Shown in pieces: positions 47,701-58,495 of a stretch of 64,000 bases of DNA. The stretch's first letter is position 1, and every line of letters begins with the position of its first letter. The stretch is taken from positions 18,451,501 through 18,515,500 of the forward strand of contig NC_079881.1 of the NCBI RefSeq assembly GCF_029227915.1, given 5' to 3'. The position numbers and the translations under genes were made by a program. The DNA comes from Hydractinia symbiolongicarpus. Taxonomy: Eukaryota > Cnidaria > Hydrozoa > Anthoathecata > Hydractiniidae. The notes beneath the pieces are model-generated. The model was given only the letters and a program-made list of their open reading frames with translations, made no database searches and was not told the origin of the DNA.

Positions 47701-50030
47701 GATTGCCCAAATGGAGATCATCTTACTGAAATAAGACATACGACACGTTGGACTGGTCTCAAATATTTATATCAAAGTCTTGATAAAATCAAACTTCATG
47801 ATATTCATCGCTTGGGCAAGACTATCCATGATTTCTTTCGAATGGCATCTGATCTCTATGGAAATATTGAAATAATTTGGCCAGCGCCTCAAATACCGAA
47901 GGTCCATTTGGATGAATCCCAAGTTGAACGCATTGCAAAATACGCAAACAGCGCATATCATTGTTTGTCTGCAACTCGAGATGCAGCAGCGTTGCAGACA
48001 TATTGCCTGATGTCGTCCAAAACAAGAAAAGAGTTTTCAAAAGTGTTACCATTATCTGTCTCATATGCAATCGGAAAAGCGCTGAAATTCCATGCTGCTA
48101 GACTGACACAATTAACTGGAGCAGTTGTTTGTATTGAAGCTTTGGATGGCAAAAATAATTTACTACTGAAAGGAGAAGGGACTCAAATTGCTATAGAAAA
48201 TCTAAGACGCGAACTTAGATCGTTAATACACACCAATAAGGCTTTGGTTCTTGGTCGTTTACCTCAAAAGGCTTCAAGATATTTTATGGAAGGGGCTTCT
48301 ATTATCATTGCTGCTAAAAACAGCAGTAGCGAATCGCTGTTGGAATTTGAAAATAGTTGTGGTGCGTTTGAATTACTGCACTTGTCTCATGAAAGGCAGT
48401 TCTTGTTCCTGAAAAACGAAACTGAAGATTCTGATGACTGGAAAGAAAGTGAATTCCAACGATTTTTCAATCATGTTTTGCATCAGTTGGAGAAGTTTCC
48501 AGCTCATAACGAAAAGGCCAAAGAAAGTTTAGAGTTGACCACAAGATTTGGCTGTTTCTATTTGGTCAACATCTCAAGCAGACTGCCAGACTCCCAGACT
48601 TCAATTTCAATACGAGAATTAGAAGCTGCTGTTGAGAAAGGAAGAAAGTCAAGAAAATCATGGAAAAGAGGAGAATTTAAACCTAATTTTGATAGCGATG
48701 GTGGTAAACCGAATTTGCCAGATTCAGCCAGGTAATGTTTTGTTTACATTTTGTCAATTTTGCGCTCGACCAACACTCTATTTCGCTTTCACTCAATTTT
48801 TTAACAGAGAAAATTTTGATTGTCAGCAGAGATTGAACTGGTGTTGCTGGTTGAAAGAAGTAGCTTTAAAATATATATATATACCGTTTTTTAAGGATAC
48901 CTTTACCTTTATTTGAATATTTTTTCTAGTGTATTAATATTTTTCCTGTAACTTTGTAATAAAAGATAGTTCTATAAGGAAAAGATCCGAAAAACATGTT
49001 TGTTCTTCGAGAGTATTTGGTTCTACTGATAGTAATTTTAACATATGCGGGTAAAAAGTTTTAGTTTAATTTCGAGTCATACTTTCCTGTTTTTAAATAT
49101 CCAAAATGAATACCGTAGTGGAAAGGATTCGTTTAATATCATTTCACATAAGTCATTTTTTTTTCTGATAAGTTTTCTTTTTATATTTGAAGATATCAAA
49201 TGAGGAAACTTCCTCCTCTGCGTGGAAGATTTTCAGAAAAAGTCGGGCGTAAATTTGCGAAGCAAAAAAACGTCAGAAGAGGCATAGCTGGTGTTTTTAC
49301 TCCTGGTCTACTTAAAGAAAACTCTCGCGACGATAGCGCCAGACAGCAGCTTCTGGTAGTGTATGGCAGCGTTCTTCAGGAGTGTGGCTTTGTGGAAGGA
49401 TCCTCCAGAACGCGTCAACCAGCGCAGTGGAAGGTAACCTTGTCACCAAGCTCTAGTTACGAAGTGCAAATCAGCTGCGATGAAGAATTAAAAATTGTCA
49501 AAGTTGCTGAACGTTCATTGCATTGGGTTCATGGTACGATCATTACTGGTGATAAGCAAAACTTTGTTGGTAATGTTCATACCAATCCCGATATCAGAAT
49601 GCTCGTCTCTTCTACCGACGATGTTAAAGAAGGTTCTGACCTATATAGAGCAGTTTTATCTGAAAGCAGAGGAGATGAAGTTCTACCTATACAACTTAAA
49701 GACGGTAAACCAATCCTTTCTTCTAAAGCAAACGAGAAAACAAAAAAAGCTGTCAGCGTTGTCCGCCATGTTGAAATTCGAAAGATGTTTACTTGTGATT
49801 CCTTGGATGCAAGTATTGTTTACGGGAAAAGTTACTTTGGGAACAAGCTGGAATTAGATCGACCATTTTGCGAGCTGACGCTTTATTTTAATCCTGAAAA
49901 GCTGCAAAAGTCACTCAGCAACCATCTCGATCATGACTTGTTGGAATCCATTACGAGAGAGGTATTTGAAACATCTGTAAAAGTACAAAAAAGTATCGAA
50001 CGATTTGCAACACTTCAGAGCTGCCTTTAG
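41770..50030 (+). CDS. DECH helicase-RdRP-nucleotidyltransferase fusion protein
   Basis: Coding parts 41770-48731 and 49193-50030, about 2,599 residues with no lesion. Domains in order: a CxxC/CxxC module (Cys 3, 6, 58, 61), like Mis18/Yippee or RIG-I C-terminal zinc folds. Next a Dicer/RIG-I-type helicase with KTGAGKT (183-189), DECH (284-287), MTASPF and QTRGRAR (585-591). Then a eukaryotic cellular RdRP (about 650-1780) with VDYPKTG and the catalytic DLDGD (1460-1464). Then a non-canonical poly(A)/(U)-polymerase-type nucleotidyltransferase with YGSTSLY (1822-1828), DVD (1835-1837) and a third Asp (1913), plus its central domain. Last a weak KH-like stretch (about 2105-2152) and an unknown C-terminal region encoded mostly by the second exon. 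Inferred role: unwinding, copying and tailing RNA in small-RNA silencing. The start is ATG 41770, beside an acceptor; ATG 41710 is the alternative. Confidence 0.95.
48732..49192 (+). other. Intron of the RdRP fusion gene
   Basis: The donor AG|GTAATG at 48732 overlaps the apparent stop of the first exon. The acceptor TTTGAAG ends at 49192. Splicing joins the frame exactly (AG + A gives Arg, then Tyr-Gln-Met) to the 276-codon open frame that starts at 49200, with no other gene in between. This is the only intron found in about 7.8 kb of coding sequence. Confidence 0.85.
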
Positions 50031-50247
50031 TTTTTTTATTTGTTTGTTTAAATTTTTAATTTTTAATTTTCGTTTTTTTAATAAGAATTTTTTATTGAAT
50101 TTTCTTTTCTCGCAAAACACGAACATACAAGAGTGTGAAAACGATAACTCCACTTTTACCACTTTGAATCAGCTATATGCAATAATAATTAAAGTCGTAA
50201 TGGAAAAATCAGTCAACTATTTTTATGTCAACAGCCACCCTATTTTA

Positions 50248-50253
50248 AATAAA
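50248..50253 (+). terminator. Candidate poly(A) signal of the RdRP fusion gene
   Basis: AATAAA 218 bases after the stop codon at 50030, on the gene's strand, in very AT-rich sequence. Such hexamers are common by chance here. Confidence 0.4.
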
Positions 50254-52314
50254 TTTGTATATATGCAACATTATACATTTATTTCTTATTTTAAACATTT
50301 TATGCACTGATGCTATGTTATTTTCACATCAAATATATTTTATTTTAAATGTAAATTTCATATCTCGGTGAAGTAATGAATATCCCATACTCGCGTAACT
50401 TCGTTCCGTTACAACGGAAAACGTTTTATTGTTAAATTCGTACTAACCTCATAACGCGTAATTTTGTTTGCATGATGCAACACGAAACTCGAAATAATTT
50501 TCTTGGTGTCGTGGATTATCGCGCTTAGTCCTTTATTAAAACCGCTTAACTTGCTCAATTCGATAATATTATTTTGAACTATTACGATGTTTTCATATAT
50601 CTTTAGTAACAAAAGTATTTAAAACGGTAAGATATTTACCGTAGGCAAAAGTCAGCAAAAAAAATGGTTGGTAAAATTAAATTTGTCGGTAATCGATTTT
50701 ACAAAATTTCGTTAATTTTTACCGACTGAATTTACAAATGTAATCAGTTTTTGTTGGCTAATTTTGCCCGAGAATTTAATGTAACTAGCTAGATTTTGCT
50801 GTTAGATATAAAAAGGGAGAAAAAATCTGTATAAGGATTAATCACAGACCACTGGACAAAAATTTGATCACTTCCGATTTTTTCAAAATTGTCTGGATAC
50901 ATAAACATTCACTTGCCTTAGTCAGGGGTATCTATTTTTGCTTTTAAGTAGGTTAAAGATATTAGAAATTAAATATAAATTTTTCAATTTTGTGAAAGTG
51001 TCAAATACAGATTTTAGACTTACAATTTTCTCTTGGTTTCCCATCTTTCCTTGGTGTTCCTTTTTTGATTCCTCGTCTAGATAAAAACAAACTTTTACCA
51101 ACATATGATAAAAAAATATATATTGATTAGAGTTTCAGTAGATATTTTCTGGTCGTTTGATATGAAGATATTTCAAGATTTTCTCACCCGAAGCAAGGCA
51201 GTATATTAAGGATAAGGAGTGCACATGTAATAACTGTTTTATTATGAAGTGATTGTTCCAGTTGCCCTTTGAATTAAATCTCTGTGTTTTCAGAAACAAA
51301 CAAAAAAACATTTAAGAGTTAAAAAAGATTCCCGCCTTAATCAGTTTAAAATACTTTTAACCAATCACGTATAGTGATAAATTCTTTTTTTAAAAAAAGT
51401 TTATGCTTGAATGATTTGTATAATTGAAATTAACATGAAATTGATTACAAATAAAAGCAGAAAGCATTGTCCCCCACGAGTGTATAATAACATGTTATAC
51501 ACAGACAAAAATATCAAGTTAACTTAATCACATACCGTAAATTACTGATTAAATCCCTAAGTGCATACATTTTTAAACTATTACGCTAGATGTGAACACG
51601 CTATCTCCAGTTCTTATTCTCAAAGATCCCGTCTGTGTTTTTTTATGAGAGGAGGTATTGTCTTTCGAGAGAAACTCAATAAAGTTTTTATTATTTATGA
51701 TTTAGGACTGAGAAAGCAACGCATGAAATTTTAATAAACTCCACTAGCGAGAAGCTACATTCCGCATGTACTCTGCTTTATAGCTACTTACGACTTTAAT
51801 TTGATTTCCAAAAATTGTGAGAAACACAAGTAAAAACGTTGATATAAGAAAACCATATAGACAGCAACGTTTTTAAACCATGTCTGTCATTTTTAACCAA
51901 GTGTTGCTTTTCAGAAGGTAAATGCACATGTATATTGATACTAATGTTAGAACGATTACTGAAATATTCAAAAAATCTTACAATCACAAATATGTTTTGG
52001 GACAGTGTAGCGGTAATTGTAGTAATTAAATGACGAATAGAAAGCGACGAGAGTAATTAAACTGAGCCATAAATGCCTCACAACATGAGAATGCCATAAC
52101 TCAAAAAATTGCTTTTACTTAGACGAGTTCTAGTCCTCGCTTTGTTTTAGATTCAAAGATTTTCCCTACGTCCCGTGTCCCGGAATTGTTAAATTGAATA
52201 TAAAACCTATCTGTAATAGTAATAGCTAACCCGAGTCTCTTAAGTGTAGCTTAGTTTTTGATCATAAAATAAATCAAACTGGACCCCAACTGTCTTATTA
52301 CCATTAGAGATAGG
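50254..52314. other. No gene seen
   Basis: AT-rich intergenic DNA between the RdRP fusion gene and the virus-derived element. A GTGTATAA / TTATACAC 8-bp inverted pair lies near 51480. Nothing else is supported. Confidence 0.5.
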
Positions 52315-52587
52315 AAAATGTTCCTTCTGGCGCACGTCACGGCAACCCCCAGCAAAGTCAACGACAATCCCCTAATAGTCACCGCACCATCCGATACCAT
52401 TCCATATTATTCTACATAAGACCTATTATTCACCATAATGACGGCATCAAGATTCTAGCGCAATTCCCTAATAATCAACGCGCATACAATTTCCCTGATA
52501 TTCATCAACGCATGTGCAGTAAAGACACGCTAGGTCGAGCAGAATGAAATCCTCCGACAAACAAAAAAATTCTATATAATAAAGAGA

Positions 52588-55500
52588 ATGAAATCACATA
52601 CGGTCAAACAATTACGTGATATTGCAAAACGTCGTGGTTTAATAGGGTATTATAGGTTACGTAAAGCTGAATTGATTGCCTTGTTGGAGAATGTATGACA
52701 GAAATCGGTCAGACCTATAACATCAGAGGATATGGACGTCTTCGAGAGACAGGAAATGGCCCAGACCCGTCCAGCTATAGGTGGTAAAATCAGGGAATGG
52801 CATAACTGGGTATTGCCCCCATCTGAGATGGACGTCTTTGAGAAACAGGAGCTGTTGAAAAATCGATCGATTGTTGAGACCAATATGCGGGAATGGTACA
52901 ACTGGCTGGTTGATGCCGTCCCAAAGCCTATAAAAGAGGGGGTCAGGGGTGCATATGCGACCCTTAAACGTACGGTTATGGGATTATATGGCAAGGCAAC
53001 CAATACAAGGACTACGCCCCATTATGAGGTAGAACAGGAGACCGAGGAAGACTATTTACATGAACACCCAGGGCAAGATTTTACCCCCCAGGAACATAAG
53101 CATGCTCACCATAGGACATTCCGAAGTTTCCGCATTCCCGTTATAGGGTGAGCGGACGTCGACGGGTATATAGGGATGGTGAGACCAAACGTGAGAACTT
53201 TGGTTGAGGGGCAGGAAGAAGATATGGGGTCTGCAAAGATACAGCTGTCACTATGAATACATTGGAGGAAGCCAATAGATGGAACCAAAGACGACATTCC
53301 AGGGTAGCAACGTAGATGACATACTGGATAGGATGTTTGCCCAAGTTAAAACACATGTGGAAAACCCGGCATTCCCCAAAAGTGGCTTTTTGATCGGTCG
53401 AATACTACACCTTGATGTAGATTTCCATAAATTAAAACTAACAAGAGACTCATCGTACATCAAACTACCTAAATGGATAGCCTCCAAGAAGGTCATTATT
53501 AACCCGAAAAATGATGATGAGGAGTGTTTCAAATGGGTCATTATAGCATCCCTGCATCATGAGGAGATTGAAAAAGACTCACAAAGAATAGGCAAGCTGA
53601 AACCCTACGTAGGCCTTTATAACTGGGATGGTATAGAGTTCCCAACAAGTGTCAAATCCATATACAAATTCGAGGCTAATAACCCCGACATTGCAGTAAA
53701 CGTCCTATACATAACGGAAAAAAAGATCAACATCCTACGTCAATCGGTGCACAACGGACGTACCAAGGTGGTGACCCTATTGCTTACCACATATGATAAA
53801 AAGACTCACTATACAGCTGTCAAAAGTTTATCGAGGCTCCTGAGCAAAGAGATCTCAAATAATAGGAATACAATGCACTTCTGCCTAAACTGCCTACAGG
53901 GCTTTCCCACAGCCGAATCGAGGGATAAGCATTATAGGTATTACACCGATCACGAGGCAGTTAAAATTACGATGCCGACGGAGGCTGAAAAATGGCTATA
54001 CTACAGAGATGGACAGAAACAATTCAAGGTGCCCTTCACAATATATGCCGACTTTAAAAGCTTATTAATACCAATGGAAGAGGATGCCAGAGAGACCAAG
54101 ACTAAAAAGCTTAGCAAGCACGTACCATCTGGATGGTGTACCGATAGCACATTTGCCTATGGGGATGTACCGGATCCCCTAACGGTGTACCGCGGCAAGG
54201 ACTGCGTCACCCGCTTTGTCAACCATCTGGAGGATGAGGTGAAAAGACTGTATAGCACCTACCCTTAGCAAACCATGACCAAACTAACTGAGGTCCTAAA
54301 AAGAGAACATGACGGGGCATCGAAATGTCATATATGTTAAAATCCCTTTGATGACAGCAAGAATAACCGCAAAGTTCGGGACCATTGCCACTATACTGGG
54401 TTATATGCAGCGCATAACAGCTGTAATATCAAATACAAGATACCTAGCCACATACCGGTTATATTCCACAAGCTTTCAGGGTATGATGGCCAACTGTTCA
54501 TACGGGAATTGGGTGAGAAGTACGACACCAAGGACATTGGCTGTATTGCTGAAAACACCGAGTACATCTCTTTGAAACGTGAAAATCAAGGTACCACTTA
54601 AAGGTATGGGATCTTCTGGTGATGGCGATAAGTACAAGAAGATTGAGATTGGGTTTATCGATAGTTGTCGACTTATGCCATCCAGCCTGGATAAATTAGC
54701 AAGCAATCTCATTGGAACAAACGCTGCCGGTGTGAAATGTCAACAGTGTGCGGATACCTGTCTAGAATTCCAGAGCATAGACGCCGAATATGAGGCAAAG
54801 TTTTGGTGTAAAAATTGTAAATCAACGAGTACCACCAAGCAGCTTAATCGGGACCAGGTAAAGGCAAATGTACCATCAATAGCCAAATTCATCGACAAAG
54901 ATGATACCTTTAGACTGATGCTGAGAAAAGGTGTCTATCTGTACGAGTACATGAATGGATGGCAGCAATTCGAAGAGTTGGAGCTACCTCCTAAGAATGC
55001 GTTCCATAGCAAGCTGAATATGAAGGGCATCAGCAACAGGGACTATGCCTATGCAAAAAAGGTATGGGATGTCATTACCCCGGGGGTGATAACGTCACCA
55101 TGGGGACTACCATGACATCTACCTGACCATAGACGTACTGCTATTAGCCGACGTCTCCAAGACGTTTCGAGGCGTCTGCTTGAACAACTACAGCCTTGAC
55201 CCCGCACATTTCTACAGTGCACCCGGCCTAGCATGGAATGCAGCACTGAAATATACCGGAATCAAACTAGAGCTTCTCACAGACCCCGATATGCTCCTGA
55301 TGTTCAAGAAAGGTATCCGTGGAGGTATAGTCCAAGCTGTACATTGGTATGCCAAGGCCAATAACAAGTATATGGGAGAGCAGTATAACCCCAATGAGGA
55401 GTCCTCCTACCTCCAATACCTCGACGCGAACAACCTATACGGGTACGCCATGCGTCAGGACCTACCAACAGATGGTTTCAAATGGGTGCGGAACGTCGAG

Positions 55501-56568
55501 GCATTCACCGAAAGGCGGATCGGAAAGCTCGTTGAAGGGAACAAACATGGGTACATATTAGAGGTAGATATTGATTACCCCAAGGAGCTACATGACAAGC
55601 ATAACGAGCTACCGTTCATACCCGAACGCAAGATGGTCCACAAGGTAGAGAAATCGGTGCCAAATTTGGAACACAAGCGTAGACATGTGGTGCATATCAG
55701 GGCACTTCATGAAGCTATAAAACATGATCTTGAGCTCAGGAAAGTGCACAGGGTGATCCAATTCAATCAAAAGGCGTGGTTAAAAGGATTTATCGATCAC
55801 AACACGGGGTTGTGAACGGCTGCCAAAAACGAGTTCGAGAAGGACTTTTATAAACTCATGAATTTAAATATATTTGGCAAGACGATGGAAAATATCCGGA
55901 ACCACCGCAATATTCAGCTGGTCACCAATGAGGAGAAGTACACGAAGCCTTTTTCACGAACCGGTGTATATAGGCCAGGCCATCTTGGATCTGTCAAAGA
56001 TAGTGATGTACAAATTCTACTACGATTTCATGCAGCTAAAATATGGTAGCAAGCTGCAGCTCTGTTATATGGACACAGACAGCTTCGTTTACCATATCAG
56101 GACACATAATTTTTACAAGGATATTGCGCAAGACGTCAAAAAAAGATTCGATACAAGTGCGTATAATGCAGATGATGGGAGACCTCTCCCTATAGGGAAA
56201 AACAAGAAGGTTGTGGGTCTGATGAAGGATGAATTTGGTGGTAAAATAATGACAGAGTTCATTACGTTGAGGGCCAAACTTTAAGCCTATAGGAGCCTTA
56301 CCAAGGAAGTCGGTGATCGAAAAGCGAAGGGCGTGGAGAGGTGTGTCACCAAGAAGTCGATCACCTTCGATAACTATCAACGATGACTGGAAGAGGGCGT
56401 TGACATATACAAAAGACAGATCTTGATCCAAAACAAGGGCCATAAGGTATATACCCAGGAGGTGAACAAGTTGGCACTAAACAGGGCAGACGATAAGCGG
56501 GTTGTACAACCAGATCAAATTACGACACTTGCAAGAGGCCATTACCGCCTGGCGTCTACAGGAGAATA
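52588..56568 (+). pseudogene. Protein-primed-type family B DNA polymerase, broken
   Basis: Begins with a SAP/HeH-like stretch (MKSHTVKQLRDIAKRRG, 52588-52698). The same frame continues past TGA at 52696, 53149 and 53254, and then the frame changes. Other breaks: TAG 54266, TAA 54338, frame changes near 54590 and 55080, TGA 55813, a frame change near 55960, TAA 56282 and TGA near 56383. Polymerase landmarks remain: an exonuclease-I-like FTIYADFKS (54037-54063), FIDSCRLMPSSLDKLASNL (about 54655), LDANNLYGYAM (motif A, about 55417), FGKTMENIRNHRN (motif B, about 55870) and YMDTDSFVYH (motif C, about 56068). The exonuclease motif has Lys where Glu is expected. It would have replicated the element. 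At least ten lesions make it non-functional. Confidence 0.85.
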
Positions 56569-56570
56569 AA

Positions 56571-56645
56571 ATGGAGGCATGTCTGTATATAGACATACTC
56601 CTGCCCTATGCCATGATTGCCTACATACTTTTTCGATATAGATGA
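56571..56645 (+). CDS. Tiny membrane peptide, 24 residues
   Basis: MEACLYIDILLPYAMIAYIL is nearly all hydrophobic and would make one membrane helix ending in RYR. It directly follows the polymerase remnant and precedes the 56658 gene by 12 bases, so the spacing is operon-like. Short frames of this kind can arise by chance; the role is unknown. Confidence 0.35.
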   Translation: MEACLYIDILLPYAMIAYILFRYR

Positions 56646-56657
56646 TTACTAATAAAG

Positions 56658-57155
56658 ATGTCAGACATTGCACAAGTATTCTACAATGCCTCCGCAGAAT
56701 ATGAAAATATTGAAAAGCCCATTGATAAGCGTCAAATTTTAAAAGAGGCTCTTCGTAAAGGTAAAGGGCATCTTTTGCCAAAGAAATGCACAGAAGGGTT
56801 TGTCGACAAGGCTCCGGGGAGGGCTATCGATAAGGTACATACAGAGTACCTTCAATGCGAGCTCCAGGAGAAGGGTGAGAAGGCAGCAAAAGCACTGTCA
56901 ACCCATGTTATCAGCCTATATGCCAGCATGATAGGAAATTTTATTGATATTGACAGTATTGAGGAGCTAAGGAGAGATATTGAGGAAGATCCCATTATAA
57001 GGGATAGCATGACAGACCTTGGGATCCTCGTATACTGTAGCATTGGGAGGTGTTTGGTCCCACTGCTTGTGGTGGGGCATACGGCTCGGCATATGAGCAA
57101 AAAGAAAGAGAACGCGGAGGAGACTAAAGATAACAAAGATGAGCAGTGCGTGTAG
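56658..57155 (+). CDS. Element-encoded protein of unknown function, 165 residues
   Basis: An intact frame starting MSDIAQVFYNASAEYEN. The N-terminal half is charged and helical (KGKGHLLPKKCTEGF). Residues about 120-142 form a hydrophobic helix (GILVYCSIGRCLVPLLVVGH), and the C-terminal 20 residues are highly charged with many Lys and Glu. This suggests a membrane-associated virion or accessory protein. It is one of the few unbroken genes of the element. I do not recognise a named family. Confidence 0.6.
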   Translation: MSDIAQVFYNASAEYENIEKPIDKRQILKEALRKGKGHLLPKKCTEGFVDKAPGRAIDKVHTEYLQCELQEKGEKAAKALSTHVISLYASMIGNFIDIDSIEELRRDIEEDPIIRDSMTDLGILVYCSIGRCLVPLLVVGHTARHMSKKKENAEETKDNKDEQCV

Positions 57156-57336
57156 TATTATCATCAATCAACAGCAACCCGAGGCCGTGTAAAAAATTGT
57201 TGAGGTACACAAAAAGCACCCGGAAATGGTTGCCCAGGGACACAGACTAGCAGCGCTGATGAGGGAGAGAAAGCTTGGAATAGCCCCGCCAAAGAAAGAA
57301 CCAATGACGTTTAGGGAGTTCTTAAGATACTTCTAG
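57139..57336 (+). pseudogene. Small element gene, interrupted by one stop
   Basis: Starts MSSACSIIINQQQPEAV, meets TAA near 57190, and continues in the same frame with KIVEVHKKHPEMVAQGHRLA and a basic end MTFREFLRYF before its final stop. It overlaps the end of the 165-residue gene by a few bases. Likely a short DNA- or capsid-associated protein; the family is unknown. Confidence 0.45.
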
Positions 57337-57447
57337 AGGGATTTTTAAACAGCTTAGAGGCCATACTCAAAGGGATAAAAGAGACCATGGAGATCCTTGA
57401 GGACCAGGGCTTATCCCTCCATCTTGATGTAAAAAAGAAGTAATTTT

Positions 57448-57469
57448 TTATAAGTTTTAGGACTTATAA
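57448..57469. terminator. Intergenic hairpin 1 of the element
   Basis: TTATAAGT, a six-base loop, ACTTATAA, four bases before the ATG at 57473. One of five hairpins located at gene ends in this element. Confidence 0.55.
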
Positions 57470-57472
57470 CAA

Positions 57473-57802
57473 ATGAGTGAAGAGGTTCAAAAACAAGAGG
57501 AGAGAGTTATAACAAAACGACCGAAGAATGAGGGTAGTGTGGCAGCCGACAAGAGACTCGCGGAATGGAACCGAAAGAGCAAGGCCGACTTAAAGAAGAA
57601 CGTGGGCAAAGGTACCTCACAGGATGATAGGGAACCTGCGACAGGTTCCAGCAAGTCGATGAACAGTGTCCACATCTATGGGGTAGGAGCGATAGCCTAG
57701 CTTGCCATAGGCGTCGAGGCTTGGTATATGTTTAGCAAGGGTAAAAACAAACCCCAAAACCCCGCACCAGAGCCCCAACGGGGGAAAAAGGACAAAACCT
57801 AA
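57473..57802 (+). pseudogene. Charged protein with a C-terminal membrane helix, one stop
   Basis: MSEEVQKQEERVITKRPKNE is followed by a Lys/Glu-rich stretch (WNRKSKADLKKNVGKG). Just as a hydrophobic segment begins (VHIYGVGAIA) there is TAG at 57698. The frame goes on with LAIGVEAWYMFSKGKNK and a basic tail to TAA 57800. A CAG-to-TAG change would explain the stop. A single-pass membrane protein with a charged interior is the likely ancestral form; function unknown. Confidence 0.5.
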
Positions 57803-57878
57803 CCAAATATCGACTTTTTCAAAATGCAGTAATAATAAAATAAGTGCAAGCAACGTAACACCGAAGGAAAAATTTTTT

Positions 57879-58127
57879 TTGGATAAGTTGTGCGAGACAG
57901 TGGTAGACCTTGGTTTCACCTTTGCCTATGCCATGACGGGTAAAAAGTTCCTGGGCATAACAAAGCCATCTACCAAAATGGACACCGAAGACGTCCTCAA
58001 GATGCTTATTTTTCAGCAGGGAGAGCAAGTCGTGAAATGGCAGTATCCAAAGGATGGTTACCCCCAACCATCGTGCCCAAACAAAAATAGACCGTCCAGT
58101 GAAATTTCTATTTACCCCCGGGGGTAA
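57879..58127 (+). CDS. Element-encoded small protein of unknown function
   Basis: 82 residues, MDKLCETVVDLGFTFAYAMT then a mixed region and a Pro/Ser-rich end. The frame is open upstream to 57856 without another Met. The stop lies in a perfect 30-bp palindrome that separates it from the next gene. No family recognised. Confidence 0.45.
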   Translation: MDKLCETVVDLGFTFAYAMTGKKFLGITKPSTKMDTEDVLKMLIFQQGEQVVKWQYPKDGYPQPSCPNKNRPSSEISIYPRG

Positions 58128-58134
58128 ATAGAAA
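58105..58134. terminator. Perfect 30-bp palindrome between two genes
   Basis: TTTCTATTTACCCCC is followed without a loop by its exact complement. It covers the stop of the 57879 gene and ends three bases before the ATG at 58137. A similar core (TTACCCCGGGGGTGA) lies at about 55075 at a frame break of the polymerase. Could be a 3'-end signal or a small insertion. Confidence 0.75.
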
Positions 58135-58136
58135 AT

Positions 58137-58400
58137 ATGGAAGAGGAGGCCAAGCAGTGTTATAAATGCCTAAGAACCCTCCCCTTAAATCAGTTCAAGT
58201 CAAAGAGTAAAGGTCTGACAAAAAACTGCATTCCCTGCCTTGATCTCGGTAGGGTATCAAAAGGGAGTGCCAAACGTCGTATCTACATGCAGCTCTTATA
58301 CGAAACAATAATTATGCTACAGGATCATATCCAAGCCCAATTTAAGGAGGAATACACGTGGGAAAATTATGAGAGACATGTTAATAACAAGGTACGTTAA
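58137..58400 (+). CDS. Small zinc-binding protein 1
   Basis: 87 residues. CYKCLRTLPLNQF near the start and NCIPCLDL about 20 residues later form a CxxC...CxxC zinc site of the type common in nucleocytoplasmic large DNA virus proteins and HNH-like nucleases; no HNH His residues are seen. The second half is helical. A paralogue follows at 58496. Directly after the stop, GTTAATAACAAGGTAC is repeated twice. Likely a DNA-binding or late-transcription accessory factor; inference only. Confidence 0.6.
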   Translation: MEEEAKQCYKCLRTLPLNQFKSKSKGLTKNCIPCLDLGRVSKGSAKRRIYMQLLYETIIMLQDHIQAQFKEEYTWENYERHVNNKVR

Positions 58401-58495
58401 TAACAAGGTACGATTTAGATATGATGAAACTTTCAATCGCCCAACACTTGCCGAGGTCACTAATGCATTACGACGGGCACAGTATGCCATAGTAA

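Noticed and set aside
42297-48152. Many minus-strand open frames across the RdRP gene
   Set aside because: They are antisense shadows of the long coding exon and have no recognisable protein features.
52588-56385. Reading the in-frame TGA codons of the element as recoded amino acids
   Set aside because: TAA, TAG and frameshifts are also present, and the neighbouring host genes use TGA-free frames with standard code. Simple decay explains all.
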